Positions 1-6,276 of a stretch of 9,536 nt of DNA are shown in pieces. How positions within the stretch are numbered: position 1 is the stretch's first letter; the number at the start of each line of letters is the position of its first letter. The position numbers and the translations under genes are program-made. The notes beneath the pieces were generated by a model. It was not told the origin of the DNA. It ran no database searches and worked only from the letters and a program-made list of their open reading frames with translations. Origin of the DNA: Planctomycetota bacterium (lineage in GTDB: Bacteria > Planctomycetota > Planctomycetia > Isosphaerales > Isosphaeraceae); the NCBI GenBank assembly GCA_021807585.1, contig JAKBCQ010000046.1, positions 1 through 9,536 of the forward strand, read 5' to 3'.

Positions 1-1
1 C

Positions 2-640
2 ACGGGTCAGGCGGCGATGCGGGAACTGATCGGTCGGTATCACGACGCTGTTGCGCGGTACATTCGGCTCAAACTCCGCGATCCGAATCTGGCGGATGAG
101 GTGCTGCAGGAGTTTTGGACGAAGTTACTGACGCACAAGTTGGCGGGCGCGGACGGCGCGAAAGGACGATTTCGCGATTATCTGCGGACGGTATTACATC
201 GGTTGATCATTGATCACTTTCGGGGTCGCAAGATTCAATCGTTGCCGCCGGGTGATTTGCTTGATCCGTCGGTACCCGATGTGGAATACGACCAGGTTTG
301 GCGCGAGGCCGTGATCAAACGCGTTTGGTCGCGGCTGGAAACGTTTGAGGCGTCGACGCCGAAAAATCGGTACGCGACGGTGTTGCATTTGCGGGTCGAT
401 TACCCCGACGCTCCGATCGAAGAGATCGCCAAGATCATGGCGGATCAACTTGGCCAGATTGTGACACCTGAGGCGTTTCGCAAAACATTACAGCGAGCAC
501 GACTCAAATTTTTTGAATTATTGAAACAGGAACTGCGCGAGACGATCAATCCGGCGACTCCCGAGGATATCGACGACGAGATTTTCCAACTCGGACTGGG
601 TCATCTTTATAAACGGAACCTTGGCGCTCGTAAGGAGTAA
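2..640 (+). CDS. ECF-like RNA polymerase sigma factor, probably 5'-partial
   Basis: Sigma-70-family specificity subunit that would direct core RNA polymerase to a set of promoters. Numbering from the ATG at 17, region 2 covers about residues 5-72 and includes 'LADEVLQEFW' (25-34) and 'FRDYLRTVLHRLIIDHFRGRK' near 52-72, the core-binding and -10 recognition part. Region 4 with its helix-turn-helix covers about 115-172 ('TPEAFRKTLQRARLKF', 150-165). The tail 'DDEIFQLGLGHLY' resembles planctomycete sigma factors. The frame is open from base 2 with no stop before the ATG at 17. ECF proteins normally have about 10-25 residues before the 'LIGRYHDAVARYI' helix, so the true start is probably outside the window. 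No anti-sigma gene follows; the next gene is csrA. Family assignment is firm; target promoters are unknown. Confidence 0.88.
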   Translation, partial: TGQAAMRELIGRYHDAVARYIRLKLRDPNLADEVLQEFWTKLLTHKLAGADGAKGRFRDYLRTVLHRLIIDHFRGRKIQSLPPGDLLDPSVPDVEYDQVWREAVIKRVWSRLETFEASTPKNRYATVLHLRVDYPDAPIEEIAKIMADQLGQIVTPEAFRKTLQRARLKFFELLKQELRETINPATPEDIDDEIFQLGLGHLYKRNLGARKE

Positions 641-704
641 GGATTTTTTGCGCGAGTCAAGTGCAAGTGCTTTTGGGGGTTCGCGCACGCGTTGTAGCAA
701 TCAT

Positions 705-725
705 GATTCACCGGTTCGGTGAATC
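705..725. promoter_or_regulatory. 9-bp perfect inverted repeat downstream of the sigma factor gene
   Basis: GATTCACCG (705-713) and CGGTGAATC (717-725) are exact reverse complements separated by GTT. The dyad lies 64 bp after the sigma factor stop and 22 bp before the candidate csrA -35. It is followed by TTCGAAATATTT, which is not a clean U-tract, so a terminator is possible but weak. An operator for csrA is an alternative. The symmetry is seen directly; the role is inferred. Confidence 0.35.
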
Positions 726-746
726 TTCGAAATATTTCCCCGTCGC

Positions 747-774
747 TTGACCATGCCCAATTTACTGTTAGATT
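747..774 (+). promoter_or_regulatory. Candidate sigma-70 promoter for csrA
   Basis: TTGACC at 747-752 (5 of 6 to TTGACA) and TAGATT at 769-774 (4 of 6 to TATAAT) are separated by 16 bp. Transcription would begin near 781, giving a leader of about 95 nt before the csrA ATG. The stretch around it is more AT-rich than its surroundings. Matching is by eye only. Confidence 0.4.
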
Positions 775-795
775 TGAATATGAGGCTCGAGTCGT

Positions 796-811
796 TTCCA
801 CGCGAGTGGAA
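796..811 (+). promoter_or_regulatory. Leader hairpin with GNRA-type loop upstream of csrA
   Basis: UUCCAC (796-801) pairs with GUGGAA (806-811) around a GCGA tetraloop, which fits the stable GNRA class. It lies inside the predicted csrA leader, about 60 nt before the start codon. The ribosome binding site downstream (GGAGAGGAAC, 861-870) contains AGAGGA, which resembles the A-N-GGA core that CsrA binds, so autoregulation is plausible. The pairing is seen; the function is inferred. Confidence 0.35.
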
Positions 812-874
812 TACGGATCGACTTCGGGCCGATATTTCGCATTGCCCCAAGTTTTACCTCGGAGAGGAACGGCG

Positions 875-1102
875 ATGCTGGTTCTTTCTCGCAAGAAGAA
901 TGAAAGCATAATCATCAACGATCACATAACGGTGACCGTCGTCGAGATCCGGGGCGATAAAGTTCGCCTTGGAATCGACGCGCCGAAGGATATTTCGGTT
1001 CACCGTCGTGAGATTTTCGAGGCGATACAGAATCAGGCGAAGTCACGCGAGGCTTCGGCCCCGGCCGCGACCCCGGTTCTTCCCGATCCCAATCCCCGTT
1101 AA
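875..1102 (+). CDS. csrA: Carbon storage regulator / translational regulator CsrA
   Basis: Small dimeric RNA-binding protein that binds GGA motifs in mRNA leaders and represses or activates translation; in many bacteria it controls motility, biofilm and central carbon use. The 75-residue product starts MLVLSRKKNESIIIND and carries 'VVEIRGDKVRLGI' (22-34), 'AP' (36-37) and 'VHRREIFEAIQ' (42-52). Arginine 44, the key RNA-binding residue of the family, is present. Residues 53-75 form an Ala/Pro-rich tail longer than the E. coli protein (61 aa). The ATG at 875 was chosen because it gives the exact family N-terminus and is preceded by GGAGAGG at 861-867; the frame is open further upstream to a TTG/GTG-type start at 719, but that extension has no CsrA similarity. 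No fliW or flagellar gene is nearby. Confidence 0.95.
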   Translation: MLVLSRKKNESIIINDHITVTVVEIRGDKVRLGIDAPKDISVHRREIFEAIQNQAKSREASAPAATPVLPDPNPR

Positions 1103-1178
1103 GTCGATCCGATCCACGCCGAATCGCACGTCTCGAAAATCCCACCACGACGATGTTTTCCGAACATGCCGGCCGGCT

Positions 1179-2075
1179 TCAGCCGCCACGAAGCATCGTT
1201 GACAGTCGTTGAAATTGTTCTTCATCGTGAAAATCGACGACAATTTGTCCCCGATTTTGACCTCTCAGGCGAATCAGCACGGGGGTCCCAAAACGTTGGT
1301 GAAGGTGCTGTTCGAGCTCGACAAAATGCGGCGCGCGCGCCTCGGCCGCGGTCGCCGACGGTTCGCCGGGATCTTTCCGAATCCGCGTTTTGGCGGGGAT
1401 CGGCTCGCCGCTTGAAACGAGCGATTCGGTTTGCCTGACGGTGAGCCCTTCGTTCATCACGCGTCGGTACGCGTCGACTCGTTCTTCCTCATTGGGAAGT
1501 CCGAGCAAAGCGCGCGCGTGGCCCTGGGTGATTTTTTTGTCCCGGACGGCGTCTCGCACCTCGTCAGGAAGATCGAGAAGCCGCAAGAAATTGGCGACCG
1601 TCGATCGGTCGACTCCAAGTCGACTCGCGAGTTCCTCCTGCGTTCCACCGTAATGATCGAGATATGATCGAAATGCGTTTGCTTTTTCGAGAGCGTTGAG
1701 ATCCTCTCGCTGAAGGTTCTCTACCATCGCGAGCTCGTGGACGCGCTGATCGTCAAGCTCAAGCACTCGTGCGGGGACTTCATGAAGCTGCGCCTCGATG
1801 CTCGCACGGAGGCGTCGCTCTCCCGCGATCAGTTGAAATCGATCGTGATGCGGACGCACCAGAATCGGCTGAAGCATGCCGTGCTGACGGATCGAATCGG
1901 CGAGCGACGCGATATCGACGGGGTTGAAATCGCGTCTCGGCTGGTAAGGATTGGGGTCGATTTGATCGACGGGAATGTGGAGCATTTCAGCCGAGTCGAG
2001 CGTGGCGGCTTCGAGCCCCCCCTCTTCGCGCCCAAGCAGCGCTTCCAATCCGCGTCCGAGTCGTCGCTTATTCAC
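1179..2075 (-). CDS. parB: Chromosome-partitioning protein ParB
   Basis: CTP-dependent DNA clamp that loads at parS palindromes, slides along neighbouring DNA and organises the origin region for segregation with ParA. The 298-residue product opens with the typical 'KRRLGRGLEALLG' (3-15). The N-terminal CTPase domain covers about 33-125 and includes 'NPYQPRRDF' (42-50), 'GERRLRA' (85-91) and 'ENLQRED' (119-125), which form the nucleotide pocket. The helix-turn-helix parS-binding domain covers about 126-215 ('GVDRSTVANFLRLL', 'GHARALLGL'). The C-terminal dimerisation segment is about 248-298. The start is GTG (2075-2073) with a strong GGAGG 9 nt upstream, inside the parA 3' end; the genes overlap by 8 bp, indicating translational coupling. 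Matching parS sites lie at 7101-7271. All expected domains are present. Confidence 0.97.
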   Translation of the reverse strand: MNKRRLGRGLEALLGREEGGLEAATLDSAEMLHIPVDQIDPNPYQPRRDFNPVDIASLADSIRQHGMLQPILVRPHHDRFQLIAGERRLRASIEAQLHEVPARVLELDDQRVHELAMVENLQREDLNALEKANAFRSYLDHYGGTQEELASRLGVDRSTVANFLRLLDLPDEVRDAVRDKKITQGHARALLGLPNEEERVDAYRRVMNEGLTVRQTESLVSSGEPIPAKTRIRKDPGEPSATAAEARAPHFVELEQHLHQRFGTPVLIRLRGQNRGQIVVDFHDEEQFQRLSTMLRGG

Positions 2076-2814
2076 GGTCGATGACCTCCATGACCAATTC
2101 CGTATACGCCCGCGCGCCGCGCGCCCGGGGAGCGTAATCCAGCACGCTCAAGCCGTGACTAGGAGATTCACTGATGTGTACATCTCTGGGAATCAAACTT
2201 TCAAAAACGGTGTCGGCGAAATAGCCGCGAACCTCGGCGGCGACTTCGTTCGAGAGTTCGAGTTCGGGATCGTACATCGTGAGGACGATTCCGCCGATTT
2301 CGAGTCTGTGGTTATCGCGCGCTTTGCTTTGTCGCGCCAGCTCGATGATTTGCGAAAGCCCCTCCATCGCAAAATATTCACATTGGATCGGGATATAAAC
2401 CTCGTGCGCCGCGGCGAGCGCGGCGCGGGTCAATTGGCCCAGCGACGGCGGACAATCAAGGAAAATATAATCAAGCTCTGATAGCTCTGTGTTGAGCTGT
2501 CGACGAAGGCTCGAAGCGCGTTCACGATTGGATGCCGAGAGAGCGTCGGCGTCGGTGAGGCTGTGCGAGCCCGGCAGAACCCGGAGGCGATCCTGGGTGG
2601 TGGCGACGATCGATTCGCCGATCGGTTGCCCCGCGACGAGCGGGTGCCTGAGCGCCGGCTCGACGCCGAGTCCCGAGGTCGCGTTGCATTGGGGGTCGAT
2701 ATCGACGACGAGCGCGGTTCGTCCCGCCTTGGCCAGGCCCGCAGCCAGGTTGATGGCGGTCGTCGTTTTGCCGACCCCACCCTTCTGGTTGGCGATGCTG
2801 ATGATTTTGGCCAC
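2068..2814 (-). CDS. parA: Chromosome-partitioning ATPase ParA (Soj)
   Basis: Deviant-Walker ATPase that binds the nucleoid non-specifically as an ATP dimer and is released by ParB, so that the ParB-parS complex moves. With the GTG at 2814 the product has 248 residues and starts (M/V)AKIISIANQKGGVGKTT, the usual Soj N-terminus. Walker A is KGGVGKTT (11-18), with the signature lysine K11. Walker A' is DIDPQ (38-42), and Walker B is YIFLDCPPS (116-124). A GTG at 2874 would add 20 residues. I prefer 2814 because the family begins there and GAGAAAGG lies 9 nt upstream, whereas 2874 has no visible ribosome binding site. It ends at 2068, overlapping parB by 8 bp. Confidence 0.96.
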   Translation of the reverse strand: MAKIISIANQKGGVGKTTTAINLAAGLAKAGRTALVVDIDPQCNATSGLGVEPALRHPLVAGQPIGESIVATTQDRLRVLPGSHSLTDADALSASNRERASSLRRQLNTELSELDYIFLDCPPSLGQLTRAALAAAHEVYIPIQCEYFAMEGLSQIIELARQSKARDNHRLEIGGIVLTMYDPELELSNEVAAEVRGYFADTVFESLIPRDVHISESPSHGLSVLDYAPRARGARAYTELVMEVIDRE

Positions 2815-2901
2815 GTCCTTGAGCCTTTCTCGTCGATTCGCGAGCGATCGGTCGCGGGTTTGCGCGTCGCTCACGGCGGGATCGTAGCCGGGGTTGAAAC
2901 C

Positions 2902-2929
2902 TGTGTAAAGCTCAAGATCGCCGTGTCAA
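2902..2929 (-). promoter_or_regulatory. Candidate promoter for parAB
   Basis: On the minus strand a perfect TTGACA (2929-2924) is followed after 16 bp by TACACA (2907-2902), only 3 of 6 to TATAAT. Transcription would start near 2895, which is 21 nt before the GTG at 2874 and about 80 nt before the GTG at 2814. It would let parAB be expressed apart from the EF-P-like gene upstream. The -35 is strong and the -10 weak. Confidence 0.4.
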
Positions 2930-2966
2930 GCCGCGAATTCACCTCGCTTCCTCGGTACGTCCACGC

Positions 2967-3536
2967 TCAATTGGCGCGTCCCAGGTATTCGCCCGTTCGC
3001 GTGTCGACTCGTACGGTCGTCCCCTGTTCAAGGTGCTCTGGAACCTGGATCACGAAGCCCGTCGTCAGGGTTGCGGGTTTGGTTCGACCCGTCGCCGAAT
3101 TGCCGCGGACTCCGGGCGCGGTTTCGACGATCGTCAATTCGACGGTGTCGGGAATTTCCACCCCGATCACCTCGCCGTCGACGACCAGCGCCTCGATCCC
3201 CTCCATGTTTTCCGTCATGTAGGGAGCTTGATCCGTTAGATCGTCCAGAGAGAAGGAAAACGGATTGAAATCGGTCGAATCCATAAAATGGAATTCGTCG
3301 GGATCGCGATAGAGGAATTGCGCGGCGCGGCGTTCGAAACCCACTTCTTTGAGCGTATCACCGCCGCGGAACGTTTTATCGACGCGGGTGCGAGTTTTGA
3401 GGTTGCGCGCTTTGATTTTGTACAGCGTCGCGGCGCCGCGAGCCGACGGTGTTTGAACTTGAATGTGTTCGATCATATGAGCAGCGCCGTCGATCTCGAC
3501 GACCATGCGACGCTTGAAATCCTTGGCGGGAACCAC
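2967..3536 (-). CDS. efpL: Elongation factor P-like protein, EfpL/YeiP type
   Basis: EF-P family translation factor that enters the ribosomal E site and helps peptide-bond formation at stalling motifs, chiefly proline-containing ones. The 189-residue product has the three-domain EF-P layout: N-terminal KOW-like domain about 1-65, central OB domain about 66-128 and C-terminal OB domain about 129-189, which ends in the family pattern 'VETAPGVRG...KPATLTTGFVIQVP'. It matches EfpL/YeiP rather than classical EF-P because the domain I loop reads TPSARGAATLYK (29-40), like the E. coli EfpL loop SPTARGAATLYK. The tip residue is Arg33, not the modifiable lysine of E. coli EF-P. The start is GTG (3536-3534) with AGAAAGG about 8 nt upstream. 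It lies upstream of parAB on the same strand, separated by 92-152 bp. A planctomycete-type EF-P with an unusual loop is the alternative. Confidence 0.85.
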   Translation of the reverse strand: MVPAKDFKRRMVVEIDGAAHMIEHIQVQTPSARGAATLYKIKARNLKTRTRVDKTFRGGDTLKEVGFERRAAQFLYRDPDEFHFMDSTDFNPFSFSLDDLTDQAPYMTENMEGIEALVVDGEVIGVEIPDTVELTIVETAPGVRGNSATGRTKPATLTTGFVIQVPEHLEQGTTVRVDTRTGEYLGRAN

Positions 3537-3879
3537 CGGGTGGACCTTTCTATTCGTTGAACGACGCCCCCGCGCCGCGAGAAATCGGCCGAGCGACCGG
3601 GATCAATTCGATCGCCGATGGTACGCCAAGGGGTGTCGGCTCGTAAAGTCCCCTCGGGATCGCTCGTTTGTCCGATCCTTATCGTTGGAAGATCGATCTC
3701 CAAGCCGGCTTGCGTCGATCGCTTCACGGTCCTAAACTGACATTATTCTCGTTGAACCGTGAACGGATCGATATCGCGCGATGCGCGCCGCGATTCGGCG
3801 CAGCGTCGGCGGTCGGGCGTGACCACTAGCGAATCACGCCTCGGGTTCAATTTGGAAACGGACCGAGGATCGAGCGTCC
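3537..3879. other. 343-bp divergent intergenic region between the EF-P-like gene and rnc
   Basis: I see no convincing gene here; short open frames on both strands have no ribosome binding site or family motif. It should hold promoters for both flanking genes. The AT-richest part is about 3731-3756 and is bracketed by an 8-bp inverted repeat (listed separately). The EF-P-like ribosome binding site (AGAAAGG on the minus strand, 3551-3545) is at its left end, and a GAGG (3865-3868) precedes rnc at its right end. I could not choose convincing -35/-10 pairs. Confidence 0.6.
3723..3763. promoter_or_regulatory. Inverted repeat TTCACGGT / ACCGTGAA around an AT-rich spacer
   Basis: TTCACGGT (3723-3730) and ACCGTGAA (3756-3763) are exact reverse complements separated by 25 bp of comparatively AT-rich DNA (TAAACTGACATTATTCT). 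Half-sites facing each other in a divergent promoter region are the usual layout of a two-site operator. No regulator gene is next to it. Sequence symmetry is seen; the role is inferred. Confidence 0.35.
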
Positions 3880-4608
3880 ATGCCCATCGAATCGAGCGAT
3901 TACGACGAAGCCGAATTGCTGGCCGAGTGTCAGCGTGTGATCGAATATGAATTCCAAGATTTGGATTTGTTGCGATCGGCGCTGACGCACGCGTCGGGGG
4001 CGAATCATCGGTTGGCTTCGAACGAGCGCCTCGAATTCCTCGGCGACGCGATCCTGGGGGCGATCGTTTGTGAGATGCTCTACCGGGCTTTTCCCCAGAA
4101 CCTCGAAGGCGAACTGACGCGGATCAAGTCGGTCGTGGTTTCGCGCCGAACGTGCGCCAAGATTTCGCGAAAGCTCGCCTTACATCGATTCTTGGTGTTG
4201 GGGAAGGGGATGGCGACGAGCGCCCTCCCTCCTTCGTCGGCGCTTGCCGATGTATTTGAAAGTTTGGTCGGCGCGATTTATCTTGACGGCGGGATCGAGG
4301 CCGCGCGGCGATTCATCACGAGTCAAATTGAATCCGAGATCGAGTCGACAGTCGACGGAGAAACCGGCACGAATTATAAAAGCAATCTGCAACAGCTCGC
4401 GCAGCGCCGCTTCGGCGCGACGCCGATTTACACGTTGCTCGATGAAAAAGGTCCCGATCATTTGAAGTGCTTTAAGATTTCGGCGCGGATCGGCGCTCGG
4501 TTATTCGCCGCGGCTTGGGGGCCGAATAAAAAGGACGCCGAACAACGAGCCGCTTGGAACGCGCTCAACCAGATCGAAGGTCGCCCCGTTCCGTTTGAAT
4601 GCGATTGA
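3880..4608 (+). CDS. rnc: Ribonuclease III
   Basis: Mg2+-dependent endonuclease that cuts double-stranded RNA, mainly in rRNA precursor processing and mRNA or antisense decay. The 242-residue product has the catalytic domain at about 12-158 with the signature NERLEFLGD (48-56). The expected acidic residues are present: E49, E52, D56, D124 and E127 (in 'ALADVFESLVGAIYLDGG'). The double-stranded-RNA-binding domain follows at about 165-234, with its conserved 'PNKKDAEQRAAWNAL' (215-229). The ATG at 3880 has GAGG 11 nt upstream and gives a normal family length. A perfect palindrome overlaps its stop codon. The next gene on the strand begins 196 bp later, so co-transcription is uncertain. Confidence 0.97.
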   Translation: MPIESSDYDEAELLAECQRVIEYEFQDLDLLRSALTHASGANHRLASNERLEFLGDAILGAIVCEMLYRAFPQNLEGELTRIKSVVVSRRTCAKISRKLALHRFLVLGKGMATSALPPSSALADVFESLVGAIYLDGGIEAARRFITSQIESEIESTVDGETGTNYKSNLQQLAQRRFGATPIYTLLDEKGPDHLKCFKISARIGARLFAAAWGPNKKDAEQRAAWNALNQIEGRPVPFECD

Positions 4609-4622
4609 ACCGCGCGGTTCAA
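4605..4622 (+). terminator. Perfect 18-bp palindrome across the rnc stop codon
   Basis: TTGAACCGCGCGGTTCAA (4605-4622) is a perfect two-fold repeat that includes the rnc TGA (4606-4608). In RNA it can fold into a 7-bp GC-containing stem with a 4-nt loop. No U-tract follows, so it is not a classical intrinsic terminator; it could protect the 3' end, work with Rho, or be a protein site. Confidence 0.35.
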
Positions 4623-4714
4623 GCGGCCCCTGATCTGTTCGATCCCCCTCCGATCGTCGCGTCCGACCCGAACTCATAACGCCAATGGAATTCATCAATG
4701 ATGTGGGATTACTC

Positions 4715-4737
4715 AATCGATTCCATGATCGATTTTT
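4715..4737 (+). terminator. Weak candidate intrinsic terminator after rnc
   Basis: AATCGAT (4715-4721) pairs with ATCGATT (4728-4734) around TCCATG, and the T run 4733-4737 follows. The position fits the end of an rnc transcript. The stem is AT-rich and therefore weak, so it may be chance in a genome full of ATCGAT-like words. Confidence 0.2.
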
Positions 4738-4804
4738 CATCATTCGGTGGGACTCGGCTTCGACCGATCGTCCCCCGTCGTGACGCGATCGAATTGAGGT
4801 CGAA

Positions 4805-6115
4805 GTGAGCGGATCGCTGGTCGCCGATCTCGGGCTCGGGCCGCAAACGTGGCTGTTCGTGACGTTCCTTTCGTGCGTCGCGCTCTTCTTCAAATTCCAC
4901 CGGATCTGGAGCATCCGTAACCTCGATCTGATGCTCTTATTCGCACCCGCTCCCGGATTGTTGGCTCTCGTCGGCGCGGGCTCGGCGCATTCGAGATTCG
5001 CATTCGTTTGGCTCCTGGGGGGAACGACTCTGATCCTGCTCCGCTGCATCGTCGATCTGGGACTGACGCGACGCCCCTTGCTCGAGCCGAATTTAAACGC
5101 GGCGGGGTTGATCTGTTTGATGACGGGGGTTTTGGGGTTATTGCTCGCCGAAACGATTCAACTTCCTCGACAAATGGGAATGGCGCGAAATCCCGCCGAC
5201 CCGGGCGAGAAGGCCGATCCCCAAGGACTGTCGAGACGCTCTACCAAGACGACGAGCGATCTCCCCGCTCGCGTCCTCAAGGCCGCCCCCCTGCCCCCGT
5301 CGTTAAGGCGAAGCACGCCTCAGGTGATCCTTTCGCGCGTTCTCGCGATGACGGCTCACCTCGCATTGATCGCGGGGTTAATCGTCATTTGCCGACGTCA
5401 TTTCGAACGACCAATCGCGGGCTTGGCGTGCGCCGCGTGTTATATGATTTTGCCCTACACGCGCATCGCGATCGTCGACAGCGGTCAATTGATCTCCTCG
5501 GCTCTGATCGTGGGAGCGTTCGTCTTTTACCAACGGCCGATCGTCGTCGGCTTGTTGTTGGGTTTGGCGGGAGGCTGGATTCCCGCGTGTCTCGGGCTCT
5601 TGCCGCTGTGGGCGCGGTTTTATTGGAATCGCGGAATCCGCGCGTTCTTGATCGTTTCGCTTTCTGTCGTGTTTGGATGTGTCGCAATCTCACGTATAAT
5701 TCCCGACATCGCGATCTGGGCGCGGGCGCTCGGGGCGCGCAATCTGACCGAAGCGGGCTTACGCATCACCCTCGGGACGGTCGAGCTTCATCAGATTGTC
5801 GGTTCCCCTTCGGGAAGCTTTTGGACCGAAATCGACCCCAGTTACCGCCTCCCCGTGCTGATCGCGTATGTTGCGTTTGTCGTGCTTACGCTCTTTCTCC
5901 CCGCACGGAGGGAATTGGGAGAGATGATCGCGCTCTCGGCGAGCCTCCTCATCGCAAGTCAATTTTGGTATCTCGACGCGGGGGGGACGCTCTTGATGCT
6001 TTACCTGCCGCTCGTTCTCTTGATCGTTTTTCGACCCCATTTGATACCCAAACGCCCGATCCCGATCGCTTCGCGTACACAATCGAACAAGCTCGTCCTC
6101 GCCGAAACCCGCTGA
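4805..6115 (+). CDS. Polytopic membrane protein of unknown function
   Basis: I do not recognise the family. The 436-residue product has roughly 10-12 hydrophobic spans, approximately 14-29, 42-60, 64-84, 97-116, 176-196, 203-217, 226-243, 247-270, 279-298, 349-366, 373-388 and 393-410. A basic hydrophilic loop at about 118-173 separates the first four spans from the rest. The segment 'ILPYTRIAIVDSGQLISSAL' (215-234), followed by 'LLLGLAGGWIPACLGLLPLW' (250-269), is loosely like polyprenyl-phosphate sugar transferases of the GT-C/GT87 kind, where a conserved GQ precedes a 'GlaaglK..p' helix, but the usual lysine is absent and no acidic catalytic motif near the N-terminus is clear. The start is GTG with GAGG 5 nt upstream. 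It lies between rnc and deoC, which gives no functional clue. Confidence 0.75.
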   Translation: MSGSLVADLGLGPQTWLFVTFLSCVALFFKFHRIWSIRNLDLMLLFAPAPGLLALVGAGSAHSRFAFVWLLGGTTLILLRCIVDLGLTRRPLLEPNLNAAGLICLMTGVLGLLLAETIQLPRQMGMARNPADPGEKADPQGLSRRSTKTTSDLPARVLKAAPLPPSLRRSTPQVILSRVLAMTAHLALIAGLIVICRRHFERPIAGLACAACYMILPYTRIAIVDSGQLISSALIVGAFVFYQRPIVVGLLLGLAGGWIPACLGLLPLWARFYWNRGIRAFLIVSLSVVFGCVAISRIIPDIAIWARALGARNLTEAGLRITLGTVELHQIVGSPSGSFWTEIDPSYRLPVLIAYVAFVVLTLFLPARRELGEMIALSASLLIASQFWYLDAGGTLLMLYLPLVLLIVFRPHLIPKRPIPIASRTQSNKLVLAETR

Positions 6116-6239
6116 ATCGAACAACCGCAACTTCGGATCGCTTATGGATGTGAACAAGAAATCTGATCGGTATCATTTACCAACCGCCGGCCGACGATTC
6201 ACGACGAATCGAAGCGAACGGCCGTTCCGTTCCACCGCC

Positions 6240-6245
6240 TACAAT
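6240..6245 (+). promoter_or_regulatory. Candidate -10 element for deoC
   Basis: TACAAT (5 of 6 to TATAAT) lies 31 nt upstream of the deoC ATG. No good -35 is present at normal spacing (AACGGC at 6217-6222). It may be activator-dependent or read by another sigma factor, or be a chance match. Confidence 0.2.
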
Positions 6246-6276
6246 CTCGATCGCTCACGCCTTGAAAGGAACACTT

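Noticed and set aside
719..874. N-terminal extension of the csrA reading frame (52 extra codons)
   Set aside because: It has no family similarity, while the ATG at 875 gives the exact CsrA N-terminus with a good ribosome binding site. The extension also covers the promoter and hairpin candidates.
1103..1178. Terminator between convergent csrA and parB
   Set aside because: Only a 5-bp ATGTT/AACAT pairing (1153-1167) was found, with no U-tract; too weak to call.
2563..3222. 219-codon plus-strand frame opposite parA and the EF-P-like gene
   Set aside because: It is antisense to two well-supported genes, has no family features and no start signal.
5008..6153. 381-codon open frame overlapping the membrane protein gene
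   Set aside because: It is very rich in Arg, Asp and Gly with no motif, which is typical of an out-of-frame shadow in GC-rich DNA. The other frame gives coherent membrane spans and has a ribosome binding site.
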